NCBI GenBank assembly: GCA_002372875.1
Contig: DFJD01000053.1
Span: forward strand, 23,083 to 74,926
Length of the DNA: 51,844 bases
Reading direction: 5' to 3'
Source: Clostridiales bacterium UBA3680
Lineage (GTDB): Bacteria > Bacillota > Clostridia > Lachnospirales > CAG-274
This document shows, piece by piece, positions 33,558 to 44,432 of this stretch. Position 1 is the first letter of the stretch. Every line of letters starts with the position of its first letter. A program made the translations under genes and the position numbers. The notes under the pieces are model-generated. The model made no database searches. It was not told the origin of the DNA and saw only the letters and a program-made list of their open reading frames with translations.

Positions 33558-36500
33558 TTATTCTTTTCTGTTTGCAATATAACTGTTTCCGAAAAGTATA
33601 TCATATTGCAGTGCTCTGTATTTACTCAATCTTTCATCTTCTTCTGATATGAATTCTCTTTGTATAACGGGATGATCGTTTCTTAAGCTGTATATATAGT
33701 CAAAATAACTGTCATATTCTATTTGAGCATCCTTAAGAGTTTGAACGGCAAGCTGATTTGGTGTGATCTTTTCGGGAAGCGGCTCAAGCTCCTTGTAATT
33801 TGAATAAGCAACGATCGGTGTGGTATATTTGTTGTTTATATCGTTTATATATCCGCCGGTGCTTAAATAGCTTATTCCCGGCAGATGATCTCCCCATACA
33901 TAAAGCAATGTAGGTCTTGTTGTTTTATTCATATAATCTATTATTTCGCCTATCATCTTATCATCACTTTTAAGAGACTGAGCATATACCGAAAGCTCCG
34001 TTTCGTCATTTTCGGAAAGATTATCTCCTGTTGCCTCCACTTTTGCATCGGCATCTTTCTTATCGTATGGATTATGGTTTTCAATATTAAGTGCAAACAT
34101 AAAAAGCGGAGTACTCTCATCTGCCTCAATAAGATTATACATAATATTCAGCATTTCGGAATTGTATACATAGCCTCTTTTGTTCCTCTTTATATCCGAG
34201 GGCATATCCTCAATGCTTATAAAATCATCAAATCCCATTGCGGAATACACGGTTTTTCTGTTGTAGAAATCTTCATCATTGGGATGAATGGCCACCGTAT
34301 CATAACCGTTAGCCTCAAATTGCCTTGCAAGCCCCGGTATGTACGCATCTTCGCTGTTCCAGTAGGTTACATACGGCACAACACTGTCTTCCATAAAATA
34401 AGTGGAAAGTCCTGTCAAAGCTTCAAATTCTATATTTGCCGTACCTCCTCCGTATCTCGGAGAGATAAGATCGCATTTTTTATATTTTTTTATATTCTCC
34501 TCTACCTCTTCATTAAGAGTGACCCCCGGAACAGACTCAACATCGAAAGCGGATTCAAGCATAAGCATGATCACATCGGGTTTTTGTTCCGAAAAAGTGA
34601 CATTATGCATAGAGTCAAACTCTCTTTTAAGCTCAGCCATATACTCCTGCCCATAGCCTGCAGGCTGCCTCGGGATAATGTCAAATATCGTCATGGAATT
34701 TAAGTAGGTATACATATAAAAACCCTGCCTGTCCATGCGTATCTCATCGTCAAGCCATTTATCCACGGGTGTTATTCCGATATCCGCCAAACCTTCCTTT
34801 GCGGTGTATCTGCAAAAGACCGCAGTCACCGACAAGAAAACCACCAGTGACCACAAAGCGATACTCGGCTTTAAATGCTTTCTGAGCAAATACAAGGCAA
34901 AAAGTACAAAAAGCAAACAGATAACAATCAATACCGTATGAACCACCGTAATTGCACCCATTGCTATTGCCCATGCATCCTTTATCTGCATCAAATCACC
35001 GGGATGAAACATCGTGTCGTGATATCTCAGTTTTACATAATTAAAAACAAAGAACACAACATTTACCAAAAAGAAAATTATATTTCCTATTCCTCTACCA
35101 ATAAGAGATGTTATTACACCATAGCACAAATTAAGGAGTAAAATATTATAAATAAACACCGGAGAAAAAACAAATTCTTTCAGGTGCCCCCCTATTTCTT
35201 CGCTACTCATATCACATAACATAGCTTTGACCATAACTTCAAAAAATACAGTCAAGGCTATAAATATGAGCTGCATTACAGAGAGATTTACAGCAAACCC
35301 GAAATCGAGAGTCTGTTTGTCCTCGGTATCGGGCTGTTTGTCCTCTTTTTTGCGCAGAAGCAAAACTATCTCAATAATGCCCCCAAAAGCAAAAGTCAAA
35401 AACAGACTTAGGCTTGAATATCCCCCGTACAAAGAAGCAAATGCGGAAGAAACGGCAAAAGGCAGGCATACGCCTATTCCTTTTATTCCGTTTTTAATAA
35501 ACTCTTTTTCGCAGGATGCAAAGTAAAGTAAGCAGGCACACAATGCCGCATAAAATGACCCTGCCAAATAATATGCTCTTGCACCGTTTCCGTTAAAGGA
35601 ACCGAATATATCCTTAAGCCAAGGTATAGCTGCAAATGTAAAAAAAAGAATAACAGCCGACACTGTTGCGCATACACAAGCAACAACGGTTTTCTTTGCG
35701 GAAAGAGTTTTTACATTGCATAACCTTCCAACCAAGTAAAGTGAATACAAAACAATTGCAAAAAAAATCAAATTGTTTACAAAAAACAGCATATACAAGC
35801 CCACCGCAAGAAGGGTAACACAAATATGCTTTACATTTATAAACTTCAATTTCAATATGCTTTCTGTTACATACTCTGTAAAGAAGTAAAACAAAATTTC
35901 AAAAAATGCAATTGCCGAAATCACGGAAAACAAAAGCACAAATATTTGAGGTGCTTTCAGCAAATGAAGAAATACCGAAATCAGGCCGCTGCCCAAAAGA
36001 GTAATGTAAACATCGGGAAGCGGCTTTTCGCTTCTTTTGCCGAGAAACAGAAAAAAAACAGCAGACAATAAAAATGCTGTCGGTACAAGGAGCTTTCCAA
36101 CTATATTTTCACTCTCCACTTTGACAGCGTTTTGAAACGCCACCGGCTCATTAAAAGAAACAGACTCTACTTTTATGCTCTCTCCGATATCTAAAGGCAG
36201 ATCTATTCTTATAAGCACGGGATTTTTCCCGTCGTTGCTACCCGGCTTTATTTGCACCGTACACTCTCCGTTATGAAGCTCAAAATCATATCGTTGATAA
36301 GTATCAAGCAAATAAAGCTTTGTTTCGACCTTTTTGTCACCAAAATCCGATATGTTCAGAGTAATTGTTTTCAATACGGAATCAAGAATGTCTCTGTCAC
36401 CTATAACAATAAAACATTCTGCCCCGGTAGCAGTCAAGGTTCCGCTTTTTTCATCGTATTCAAGCCCCGATATTCTGTTTCCCTTCTCATTTGTAAACTC

Positions 36501-36665
36501 TTCCCTCGGCACCACCGCACACGCACTGCCCTTTGTGACAGGCAATACGCCTTTGAGCCTATACCGTAAACCAAAGGCGCATATAGCTAAAAACAACGAG
36601 AACAAAACAAATGCAAATAAAAGAGCAGATCTATTTTTTTTAATAACTGTTTTCATTTTGTTCAT
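33558..36665 (-). CDS. LtaS-type sulfatase-fold membrane enzyme
   Basis: A 1035-residue polytopic enzyme. After a first membrane helix (about 12-34) lies an extracytoplasmic beta domain (about 40-165), then some ten or more helices (to about 640) and a C-terminal extracellular sulfatase-fold domain (about 690-1000). T742 in GGGTANIEFE matches the catalytic threonine of LtaS, which moves phosphoglycerol from phosphatidylglycerol; the WGDHLPG segment holds metal ligands. LtaS itself has five helices, so this is a larger relative that may add phosphoglycerol or another phosphate group to the glycan. The ATG at 36665 overlaps the previous stop (TAATG). Confidence 0.87.
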   Translation of the reverse strand: MNKMKTVIKKNRSALLFAFVLFSLFLAICAFGLRYRLKGVLPVTKGSACAVVPREEFTNEKGNRISGLEYDEKSGTLTATGAECFIVIGDRDILDSVLKTITLNISDFGDKKVETKLYLLDTYQRYDFELHNGECTVQIKPGSNDGKNPVLIRIDLPLDIGESIKVESVSFNEPVAFQNAVKVESENIVGKLLVPTAFLLSAVFFLFLGKRSEKPLPDVYITLLGSGLISVFLHLLKAPQIFVLLFSVISAIAFFEILFYFFTEYVTESILKLKFINVKHICVTLLAVGLYMLFFVNNLIFFAIVLYSLYLVGRLCNVKTLSAKKTVVACVCATVSAVILFFTFAAIPWLKDIFGSFNGNGARAYYLAGSFYAALCACLLYFASCEKEFIKNGIKGIGVCLPFAVSSAFASLYGGYSSLSLFLTFAFGGIIEIVLLLRKKEDKQPDTEDKQTLDFGFAVNLSVMQLIFIALTVFFEVMVKAMLCDMSSEEIGGHLKEFVFSPVFIYNILLLNLCYGVITSLIGRGIGNIIFFLVNVVFFVFNYVKLRYHDTMFHPGDLMQIKDAWAIAMGAITVVHTVLIVICLLFVLFALYLLRKHLKPSIALWSLVVFLSVTAVFCRYTAKEGLADIGITPVDKWLDDEIRMDRQGFYMYTYLNSMTIFDIIPRQPAGYGQEYMAELKREFDSMHNVTFSEQKPDVIMLMLESAFDVESVPGVTLNEEVEENIKKYKKCDLISPRYGGGTANIEFEALTGLSTYFMEDSVVPYVTYWNSEDAYIPGLARQFEANGYDTVAIHPNDEDFYNRKTVYSAMGFDDFISIEDMPSDIKRNKRGYVYNSEMLNIMYNLIEADESTPLFMFALNIENHNPYDKKDADAKVEATGDNLSENDETELSVYAQSLKSDDKMIGEIIDYMNKTTRPTLLYVWGDHLPGISYLSTGGYINDINNKYTTPIVAYSNYKELEPLPEKITPNQLAVQTLKDAQIEYDSYFDYIYSLRNDHPVIQREFISEEDERLSKYRALQYDILFGNSYIANRKE

Positions 36666-39600
36666 TACACTTCCAGATATCTTTCCGTTAGGGCAACACA
36701 TTTTTTGAATGTAAAGGCATTTTCAACAAGCACCCCCACTTGATACCTGCCCTTAGGTATCTCACTTAAATCTATGCTGCAATCAAAGCCCGACAAATTC
36801 AAACTGCTTTTACAGTTAAAAGCGGCACTTACATCAAGACGAAGCTTTTTCGTGGTTTTTACAACAATAGCCCTGTTGTTTTCGTTAATAAGCAGTAAAC
36901 TCTTTTTATTAAGATTGTTAAGAGGCATAGCCGCTATAAACGCCCAACCCGAGGCTTTTGTAATTTTTCCTTTGCTGAGAGTGTCTATATTTGCCTTAGC
37001 TCTGCTTTTGTTGTATTTACTGATATCAAGATCTCGTTTTGTTATTACACAGCAATATTGCGTGGAATAATTGTCGATATTGATATCATAATCTGTTTTT
37101 TCCGTTGTAAAATTTATATTATAAAAAGGATCTTTTCCCGCCAGTTCGGGATGTTTCTTGTTGAGGATCTCCAGCTCCCCTTCAAGTCTCTTCCTTTTTT
37201 CCTCACTTAGAGCATCTATACCCCTGCTTACAGATTCATGATGAAAAAGAATGGCATCGGTCCTTAATGTATTGTAATAACCGTTTTCATAAAGCTTAAA
37301 ACACAAATCAACATCATTATAGCCTACGGCAAGCTCTTCATCAAAAAGACCCGCACGTAAAAATTTTTCCTTGCTTACAAGAAGACAAGCTGCCGTAACA
37401 GCCAAATAGTTATAATCCAGCTTATTTCTGCAAAAATACTGAGGAACGCTGTCATCCGCCCCCAACAGAGCATGAGTAGGCCCTGACGGAAGGTTTATAA
37501 TTCCACAGTGCTGTATTCTCTTTGATTCGGGATATAAAAGCTTTGCCCCCACAGCTCCGGTGTAATCAAGAGAGGCTTGTCCGAGCATATTTCCAAGCCA
37601 CTTCTCACTTACAGCCTCGGTATCATCATTAAGGAATAACAGATACTCTCCCTTTGCCGCTGCAGCTCCTCTGTTACACATTGCGGAAAAATTAAAGTTT
37701 TCTTTCTTGTATATATACTCTGCATCAACACTTTTACAAAGCTGCTCATATTTTGCCTTATTATCGGCATTGCTTCCGTTATCGACTACAATAAACTCAT
37801 AATTTTTGTAAGCCGTGTTCTTCTTAACGGATAGTATACACCTTTCAAGCATATCGTAATTATCCTTTGAAGGAATTACTATGCTCACAAGAGGTTCACC
37901 CTTCGGCTCATACACGACCCTGTATTGATATACCTCAGGCTCGTATATAACCTCACCGATAAGCCCTCTGCGTTCAAGAGCCTCTTTTTTTAGGTTATAC
38001 ATAGCCTTTTTCACATAAGGCTTCACTCCCAAACTTGTGGATGTAGATTCGGGACGCTGTCTCCAGTGGTAAAGTATTTTGGGAATATGCGTCACACGAT
38101 TTGTTTTTTCCGTAAAGCGTATGGTAAAATCATAATCCTGCGCACCCTCAAAGCCAACTCTCAGGCCGCCTATCTCATTTACAATACTTCTTCTGTATGC
38201 CGAAAGATGGCTTGTGTACATATGACTCATAAATGTATCGGGTGACCAGTCGGGCTTAAAATGGGGGAAATGTCTTTCCTTTCCGTCATCGCTCAGCTTA
38301 TCTTCATCACTGTATATAAAGTCTGTTGTTTTGTCTTTATTAACCGCTTTGGTAAACTCATAAAGCGCATTTGGACTTATCACATCATCACAGTCCATAA
38401 AAACGATATATTCGCCCTTTGCCGCTTCTATGGCGGTATTTGTGCATCGTGATATATGTCCGTTTTCTTCTCGATAAATAACTGTTATCTTTTCGTTCTT
38501 CTCATACTCGGACAACACCTTCGGCACACTTTCCCAAGTTGATTTATCGTCTGCAAGTATTATTTCAAAATTATCAAAAGTCTGATCAAGCACGGAATCT
38601 ATACATTCTCTCAACTGATTTTCAAGAACATTGTATACCGGTATTACAAATGAAAACAATGGCTTATATTCAAGTTCCTCGGTTATATACAGATCTTTTT
38701 CGGTATTTTCCACAAATATGTCAAAAGGTTTTTTATTCTGCTTTTTAAAAAGCTTGTTCTTTATAAGAAAAGCTGTTGTTATAAATCCGTAGCTTTCAAT
38801 ATATCCCTTTACTCTTTCAAAAACATTTTTTTCTCTATTGTTTTCCGTTTTTTCCGTTTTATCTGCTTTAACGGTCATTTTTACTCCTGTTTTGCCTTGT
38901 ACATATTTTTTTACTTTCTCGGATATATCTTCTCTGGCATATATGCCCTGAGGCCAATAAAGCTCATTGTTATTTTTCCGTAGATCATCCTCGGACAACT
39001 TTGCTATATATTTTTTTACACCCTTTTTTGCGGCAAAACCATCCATATTTTCAAGATCACCTATTTTTACCGCTTCCCGTTGTGTGGGGTTCTCGATAAG
39101 TCTGAATAATTCTTTAAGACAGTCTTTCGGCTCATACTCGATGCCAAGGTCTTCAAAGATCGGGTATGCCAAAGTATAAAAATCTCTTATGCCGTTTAAT
39201 ATATCTTTTTTGTATTCAAAACCGCTCTCTATACTCTCCTCGGTGTATCCTTCGGGGCTGTCGTCATAATTTCTGACAGAACCGTGAGGTGCTCCGAAAA
39301 ACAACTCGAACAATACAACGCTTCTTTCTATGCGTTTCCATATATCGGCATTTTTTCCTTTTCCGAAAATTATAGTATCGTATTTTTTGTTTTCAAGCTG
39401 TTTTTTACATTTTTCATTATCGGTAAGACCGACATAAATAAACTCATTTTTCCCCTTGTAATCTGCAAGGCTCAATGCTCTGTCAAGTAAAAACTGACTG
39501 CTCCCGTTCCATCCGCAATCAAAAACAAGGGCATTTGAATTTAAAAAGCCTGTTTTTTCGAAATATTTTTTAAAGAATTTCCGTTCTCTTTTTGCCGTAT

Positions 39601-40741
39601 CAAAAAAAGCTTCTTTTTCAAGGTCATATATTCTTTTGAATTTATCAAAATCTCTTTTTTCTCGTATAACCGAGTCAAAGCCATCAAAGCCCGCTTTTTT
39701 TACACTTTCTTCCTTTACGGTCAAGTCCAGATATTCAAGTATCTCTCCGACAGTTTGTCCGTAGGTAAAGGGCGGCAACTGTGCCTTGGTTTCACTGTTT
39801 AAGCTATCCGTACCGCAAAGTAAAAGCGCTCTTCTTGAAGCGTACAAATATTCACAGGGAATTTTATCTTTAAGTATCCGATACAGATTGTAACCGTCGC
39901 GAGACAAAAAGAAAACTTTGTCATATTTATTGTTTTCAAGCTTTTTAAGCAAGGCATCAGCCACAGCAAAATAAAAGGGTCCGGCAACCATTGCCCCAAG
40001 CTCATACCAAAAGCCTTTATCCAAGTTTTTCAGGCTGTTTACTATTCCCGTGCATACAGACTCGAAAAGAGTCATTTCCTCTTTTTTTCTGCAGCCTTCA
40101 TAAAGCACAGCATTTATACCGCATTTACGGGCATTTTCAACATCATCTTTTAAATTATCCCCTATGTGGACAATTTTATCCGGCTCTGTTTTTTCGTTTT
40201 CTATCACATACTCAAAAAGGTCGAGACGATATTTGGTCTTTTTTTCATCGGCAGATATATATATATTGTCAAACCCACTGTAACCGCAGCCTTCAAGCAA
40301 TGGAATAATTTCTTTTTTGCCCAGGTACATATCACTTACGGCAATCACTTTTTTCCCTTTGCTTTTTGCATACTCAAACACAGCATGCATAGGCTTGTTG
40401 CATACTATCAGTTCCCTTTCGGTCTCAAGCTCTGTTTCCTTTAGACGTTTATAGGTATATTCCCCCATATCCGTAATCGGATTTTTTTCCATATACTCAT
40501 ATATATCATCAAAGGTGCAGTGTGGCTCCTTTCTCGTTTTTTCCACAAGAAGAGAGCAGGCTGTTTGCTGGGATATTCTCGCATTAGCAAAGCCTTTTAT
40601 TCCCGTTTTGTGTTCGATGATCCTAAAAATGTCTTCTGCCCTTGCTGTAAGTCTTACAATAAGAGTATCAAAAATATCGAATGATACAACATCCGCCTTG
40701 TCGACAGCTTTTATTATATTATCAATGTTTTCCTTTCCCAT
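36665..40741 (-). CDS. HAD-GT2-GT2 multidomain glycosyltransferase
   Basis: A 1358-residue cytosolic fusion. Residues about 1-220 form a HAD-like domain (SFDIFDTL with D22, VSDMYLG, HIGDNLKDD), and 230-600 match the rest of the COG5610-type HAD proteins found in glycan clusters. Two family 2 glycosyltransferase domains follow: about 690-900 (FVIPVYN, DCDD) and 948-1170 (IVIPSKDN, NDDT). The C-terminal 190 residues are beta-rich. HAD motif I lacks the second Asp (DIFD). AGGAGAG precedes the ATG. It probably makes at least two linkages of the exported glycan. Confidence 0.88.
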   Translation of the reverse strand: MGKENIDNIIKAVDKADVVSFDIFDTLIVRLTARAEDIFRIIEHKTGIKGFANARISQQTACSLLVEKTRKEPHCTFDDIYEYMEKNPITDMGEYTYKRLKETELETERELIVCNKPMHAVFEYAKSKGKKVIAVSDMYLGKKEIIPLLEGCGYSGFDNIYISADEKKTKYRLDLFEYVIENEKTEPDKIVHIGDNLKDDVENARKCGINAVLYEGCRKKEEMTLFESVCTGIVNSLKNLDKGFWYELGAMVAGPFYFAVADALLKKLENNKYDKVFFLSRDGYNLYRILKDKIPCEYLYASRRALLLCGTDSLNSETKAQLPPFTYGQTVGEILEYLDLTVKEESVKKAGFDGFDSVIREKRDFDKFKRIYDLEKEAFFDTAKRERKFFKKYFEKTGFLNSNALVFDCGWNGSSQFLLDRALSLADYKGKNEFIYVGLTDNEKCKKQLENKKYDTIIFGKGKNADIWKRIERSVVLFELFFGAPHGSVRNYDDSPEGYTEESIESGFEYKKDILNGIRDFYTLAYPIFEDLGIEYEPKDCLKELFRLIENPTQREAVKIGDLENMDGFAAKKGVKKYIAKLSEDDLRKNNNELYWPQGIYAREDISEKVKKYVQGKTGVKMTVKADKTEKTENNREKNVFERVKGYIESYGFITTAFLIKNKLFKKQNKKPFDIFVENTEKDLYITEELEYKPLFSFVIPVYNVLENQLRECIDSVLDQTFDNFEIILADDKSTWESVPKVLSEYEKNEKITVIYREENGHISRCTNTAIEAAKGEYIVFMDCDDVISPNALYEFTKAVNKDKTTDFIYSDEDKLSDDGKERHFPHFKPDWSPDTFMSHMYTSHLSAYRRSIVNEIGGLRVGFEGAQDYDFTIRFTEKTNRVTHIPKILYHWRQRPESTSTSLGVKPYVKKAMYNLKKEALERRGLIGEVIYEPEVYQYRVVYEPKGEPLVSIVIPSKDNYDMLERCILSVKKNTAYKNYEFIVVDNGSNADNKAKYEQLCKSVDAEYIYKKENFNFSAMCNRGAAAAKGEYLLFLNDDTEAVSEKWLGNMLGQASLDYTGAVGAKLLYPESKRIQHCGIINLPSGPTHALLGADDSVPQYFCRNKLDYNYLAVTAACLLVSKEKFLRAGLFDEELAVGYNDVDLCFKLYENGYYNTLRTDAILFHHESVSRGIDALSEEKRKRLEGELEILNKKHPELAGKDPFYNINFTTEKTDYDINIDNYSTQYCCVITKRDLDISKYNKSRAKANIDTLSKGKITKASGWAFIAAMPLNNLNKKSLLLINENNRAIVVKTTKKLRLDVSAAFNCKSSLNLSGFDCSIDLSEIPKGRYQVGVLVENAFTFKKCVALTERYLEV

Positions 40742-40749
40742 TGTCTCTC

Positions 40750-42216
40750 CTACTTACCTGTAAGCTCCCTTGCTTTTGTAACAAGCTTCCATGCTTTGCT
40801 GTTTTCTATACTTTTAATGTACTCTTCCTTTTCGTTCAGTGTATTGACAAGCTCGGCTTTTTCGTTTTCAAGCTGTTGCTGCCTGTTTTCAAATATTCCG
40901 GTCAAATTTTGTATATGCTGTTGCATCTGCTCAATTACTATTTCTCTGTCATTTGCAAGCTTGTCACTTGTTTCAAAGCGTGCCCTCAATTCCGTCATTT
41001 CCACGTTAAGAGAGTTTAACCGTATCTCAAGCTCGTTTTTTTGAGCTTGAAGCTCATTCGCTTTTCTGTATATTTTGAAAATATCATCTACCCGACTGTT
41101 ATCAATGGAATATATCGAATATTTCACATAAAATTTATATGTGCCCTCTTCAATTTCATTAAATATTATCATCGGATCTTCTTCCGCAAAATATAACACT
41201 CCGTTAATATCAAAACCGTTTGTTATATATTGTGGTGTATAAGCCCCCTTTGTACCATACATGCAGATACGTTCAAAAGCCACGGCACAGCTTTCGTTGA
41301 GAGGATCGAGTCTGAGTGCCTTTATATCATTTGTTATATCCACCGTCAACTCAACACCGCTTTTTGCCGGATATTTAAAACTATCCTCCTCGCTGTAATC
41401 TCCGCCTCTGTCAAAATAGATCTGTGCATACGGTTCATTGTTATGTTGTGTTAAAATATCACTTATATTGTAATTATTTTTTTCAAAACTTTCGTAAAGG
41501 TCTCTCAGAGACGTTACTTCTCCCCTTACATAGCTTTGAAAAGCCGTTTCCATTTCATCAAACTTTTCACATAATTTTTTATCAAAGCCCAAAAAACCGT
41601 AAATATCCTTTTGAATGAGTTCTACTCTTGCCCCCATTACAACATAAATTTTAAGAGCCCTGTAAAAGATATATTCAATGGGTACGGGAAAATCAAAACA
41701 CCATTCATAGTCTATAATGTACTCTTTTCCGTCTTTTCCTTCTATTATGTTGTCAAAAGCAAGGTCGAAACAGCAAAAGTTTGCAGCATGAAGACCCGAA
41801 GGAAGACTCGGTTCTCCGAATATTCGGCAAAAATTTTCCGTTTGTAAAAACTCCTCCTCGCTAAGGGAAATAAGTCTTTCTTTAAAACTTTCAAGCATTT
41901 TAAAGCTCTGATAAAAGCCCTCTTGCTTTTCGATGTTTTCCAGTTTTTCGGTAAAAGTCATACCTTCGATATAATCAAACTTCACCGCTTTTTTATCCGA
42001 AATAGGATAACAATTTACCGCCTTAAGACCTATTGCCCCGTAAAGAGCATCTATTTTTTCTTTATTTTTTAAAATTTGACAAACATGTGCATTCGCACTG
42101 TCGCTAAGGGGATATTTTTCGACAAAGGTTTTACCTTCCTCACTTGTAATAAGTGTTTTTATGGCAAATCTTTCGCAGCGCTCATTTGAATATTTTGCAA
42201 AAACGATCTCACGCAT
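40750..42216 (-). CDS. Kinase-fold protein with C-terminal coiled coil
   Basis: A 488-residue protein. Residues 1-230 look like a small-molecule kinase fold (aminoglycoside phosphotransferase-like): D151 and N156 in FDLAFDNII match the catalytic loop, and D169 in IIDYEW the metal-binding site. A beta domain (about 255-370) follows, then a long coiled coil (about 376-475) and a short basic tail (SKAWKLVTKARELTGK). The ATG at 42216 has AGGAGG eight bases upstream and overlaps the methyltransferase stop by 8 bases. With that neighbour it resembles the kinase and coiled-coil parts of WbdD. Kinase activity is inferred, not certain. Confidence 0.7.
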   Translation of the reverse strand: MREIVFAKYSNERCERFAIKTLITSEEGKTFVEKYPLSDSANAHVCQILKNKEKIDALYGAIGLKAVNCYPISDKKAVKFDYIEGMTFTEKLENIEKQEGFYQSFKMLESFKERLISLSEEEFLQTENFCRIFGEPSLPSGLHAANFCCFDLAFDNIIEGKDGKEYIIDYEWCFDFPVPIEYIFYRALKIYVVMGARVELIQKDIYGFLGFDKKLCEKFDEMETAFQSYVRGEVTSLRDLYESFEKNNYNISDILTQHNNEPYAQIYFDRGGDYSEEDSFKYPAKSGVELTVDITNDIKALRLDPLNESCAVAFERICMYGTKGAYTPQYITNGFDINGVLYFAEEDPMIIFNEIEEGTYKFYVKYSIYSIDNSRVDDIFKIYRKANELQAQKNELEIRLNSLNVEMTELRARFETSDKLANDREIVIEQMQQHIQNLTGIFENRQQQLENEKAELVNTLNEKEEYIKSIENSKAWKLVTKARELTGK

Positions 42217-43144
42217 TATCAAAGCCTCCTATTACAAGAAAAGAATTGCTGAATTCCCTGAAAAGCCCGTTTTCGATAATACTGTCAAAGGCTCTTTTTT
42301 CATCAAAGGTAAGCAATCTGTCCGAATCAAAATTCCGCAAATTGTTGTTAAGCTCTCCTTTTTTTGGCAGATATTTATCGCTGTAAACCGTAGTTGCAAG
42401 CTTATAATCAGGGTATGGATAATAGATATTGTTTTTTGTAAAGCCGACACTGTTTAAAAGCTCAAGCAATTCCTTGCGTGAAAAAGTTCTTATCCCGTTA
42501 TTCTCGGGATAATTCTCAACGGAATCATAGTATCTGCCTGTGTGGTCTTCCTTGCAGCCTGCCCAATATTTTAAACCGAGGCGGTTTTCTATCGCTATTA
42601 CTACCTTTCCTCCCGGTTTAAGATGCTGTTTTATTTGCGTCAAAAAAGCCTTATACGGCTCATCGGAGTCTATATAAAGCTTTCCGTACTCAAGAACACC
42701 TATAAGCGTTATTATATCATATTGAGGTAAATTGGGAGCTATGTCACTGTAATTACCCACATATATTTCTATATTTTTTTTATCCCTGTTTCTTGTTGCG
42801 TTTATTATGCTTCTTTTTTTTGAAAGCTCAACACAGGTAAGGTGTCCGCTTTTTCGTGAAAGACAACCCGTAACAGCTCCGCACCCCGAGCCTATTTCAA
42901 GTATAGCCGCATTTTCCTTAAACTCAAACCACTCCAAAATGCTCTCTCTTTGTTTTGACAGATGATAAAGTATCGGCCATTTTCTTCTTTGGGCTATTAT
43001 CTTTTCATACTCATCTTCGGTATGCTCAGTCACTATTTTTAAAAGTTCATCTTCTACCTCACCGTCGCAATACAGATCCTTTCCGACATAATAGTCCGTA
43101 TTAAGAACAACCTCACCTATTTTCTCTGTCAAAGCTATACACAC
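42209..43144 (-). CDS. SAM-dependent methyltransferase
   Basis: A class I methyltransferase of 311 residues. The SAM-binding motif I ILEIGSGCGAVTG lies at about 81-93, with the acidic residue of motif II (CVELS) near 108. Residues 1-70 are an N-terminal helical extension. The start is uncertain: the GTG at 43144 follows AGGAG by only one base, so a TTG codon 13 bases inside may be used. It lies between the Wzt-type ATPase and the kinase-fold gene, the same functions that are fused in WbdD. Confidence 0.85.
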   Translation of the reverse strand: MCIALTEKIGEVVLNTDYYVGKDLYCDGEVEDELLKIVTEHTEDEYEKIIAQRRKWPILYHLSKQRESILEWFEFKENAAILEIGSGCGAVTGCLSRKSGHLTCVELSKKRSIINATRNRDKKNIEIYVGNYSDIAPNLPQYDIITLIGVLEYGKLYIDSDEPYKAFLTQIKQHLKPGGKVVIAIENRLGLKYWAGCKEDHTGRYYDSVENYPENNGIRTFSRKELLELLNSVGFTKNNIYYPYPDYKLATTVYSDKYLPKKGELNNNLRNFDSDRLLTFDEKRAFDSIIENGLFREFSNSFLVIGGFDNA

Positions 43145-43146
43145 TC

Positions 43147-44412
43147 CTATTTTACTTCTATCGTGCTTTCCATATCATAAAAGCCAACCGTGTCTTTATC
43201 GGAGATGACCGTTATATTGCATGCTTGATACAACCTGTGATAAACTGTAAACTCTCCGTCTTTAAAACCCGTACACCCGAGACTTAAAAGATATTCTCCA
43301 CCTTGCAAATTCATTCTCTGTGTAAAGGCTATCTCTCTTATATCGCCTTTTTTTGTATCGGGTATGTATGTTTTTTCGTACATTGTGTTCGTTCCCGTTA
43401 TTTCCGTACCCTTAAGGTCGAGAATCGTAAAGGCAAAAATAGGCTCTTTTATTTCAACATTGAACCTTACCGCCATTTTTACGGTAAAAGGTGTACCTTT
43501 TTCTATTTTATTGCCTATTTCCCCTTTGCCGTCCAATATACAAAAATCAAATATTTCGGCAAATGAATTACCGTAGCTGTCGATATTCGGATTGACAACC
43601 ATGTTTTCTTTCCATTTTCCCCTTACAGGTGCCGAGGCGTCAAGACCGACCTCATCAAGAACTATTTCGCTTTCAAGCTGATTTACAAGCACCTTTTTAA
43701 ACTTGTCTATCATCTGCGAGGGTTCGCCCTCATCAAGCTTTTTCCCTTTATTCATAAGAATGACCCTGTCACAGTATTTGTTAATACTGCTTAGGCTGTG
43801 ACTTACAAGCAGAATGGTTTTACCCGAGCTTTTAAACTCCTCTATCTTTTTGTAACACTTTGCCTGGAAAAAAACATCTCCCACGGAAAGCGCTTCATCA
43901 ACTATAAGTATCTCGGGGTCGATATTTATGGCAACAGCGAATGCAAGACGCACGAACATACCGCTTGAATATGTCTTTACAGGCTGATTTATAAAATCAC
44001 CTATATCGGCAAAATCAAGTATATCCTTCAAACGAGCGTCTACTTCCTGCCTTGTGTAGCCCATCATCGTTCCGTTAAGATAGATATTTTCAAGCCCGGT
44101 ATATTCCCCGTTAAACCCTGCTCCAAGCTCTAAAAGAGCGGATATTCTGCCTCTTATATCCACCGTGCCTTCATTTGGCGAAAGTATGCCTGTGATCACC
44201 TTTAGCAATGTGGATTTTCCCGCTCCGTTCTCACCTATGATCCCTACGGTCTCCCCTTTTTTTATTGTAAAGGAAACCGAATCAAGAGCATAGTATTTTT
44301 TGTGAAAGCTCTTTTTTGTTATACTGAGAGCCTCTCTGAGACGGTCTGTAGGCTTATTGTATAAATTATATATTTTTGTGACATTGTCTATTTTTATTGA
44401 GTAATCTTCCAT
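43147..44412 (-). CDS. Wzt-type polysaccharide ABC exporter ATPase
   Basis: A 421-residue ATPase. The N-terminal 250 residues are an ABC domain of the polysaccharide/teichoic acid export class (Walker A GENGAGKST, signature YSSGM, Walker B ILIVDEALSVGD). The C-terminal 160 residues are a beta-sandwich like the carbohydrate-binding domain of Wzt(O9a), which in E. coli reads the capped chain end before export. GGGAAGA lies upstream of the ATG, 20 bases after the permease stop. Confidence 0.9.
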   Translation of the reverse strand: MEDYSIKIDNVTKIYNLYNKPTDRLREALSITKKSFHKKYYALDSVSFTIKKGETVGIIGENGAGKSTLLKVITGILSPNEGTVDIRGRISALLELGAGFNGEYTGLENIYLNGTMMGYTRQEVDARLKDILDFADIGDFINQPVKTYSSGMFVRLAFAVAINIDPEILIVDEALSVGDVFFQAKCYKKIEEFKSSGKTILLVSHSLSSINKYCDRVILMNKGKKLDEGEPSQMIDKFKKVLVNQLESEIVLDEVGLDASAPVRGKWKENMVVNPNIDSYGNSFAEIFDFCILDGKGEIGNKIEKGTPFTVKMAVRFNVEIKEPIFAFTILDLKGTEITGTNTMYEKTYIPDTKKGDIREIAFTQRMNLQGGEYLLSLGCTGFKDGEFTVYHRLYQACNITVISDKDTVGFYDMESTIEVK

Positions 44413-44432
44413 TTAACAATCTTCCCGAAAAA

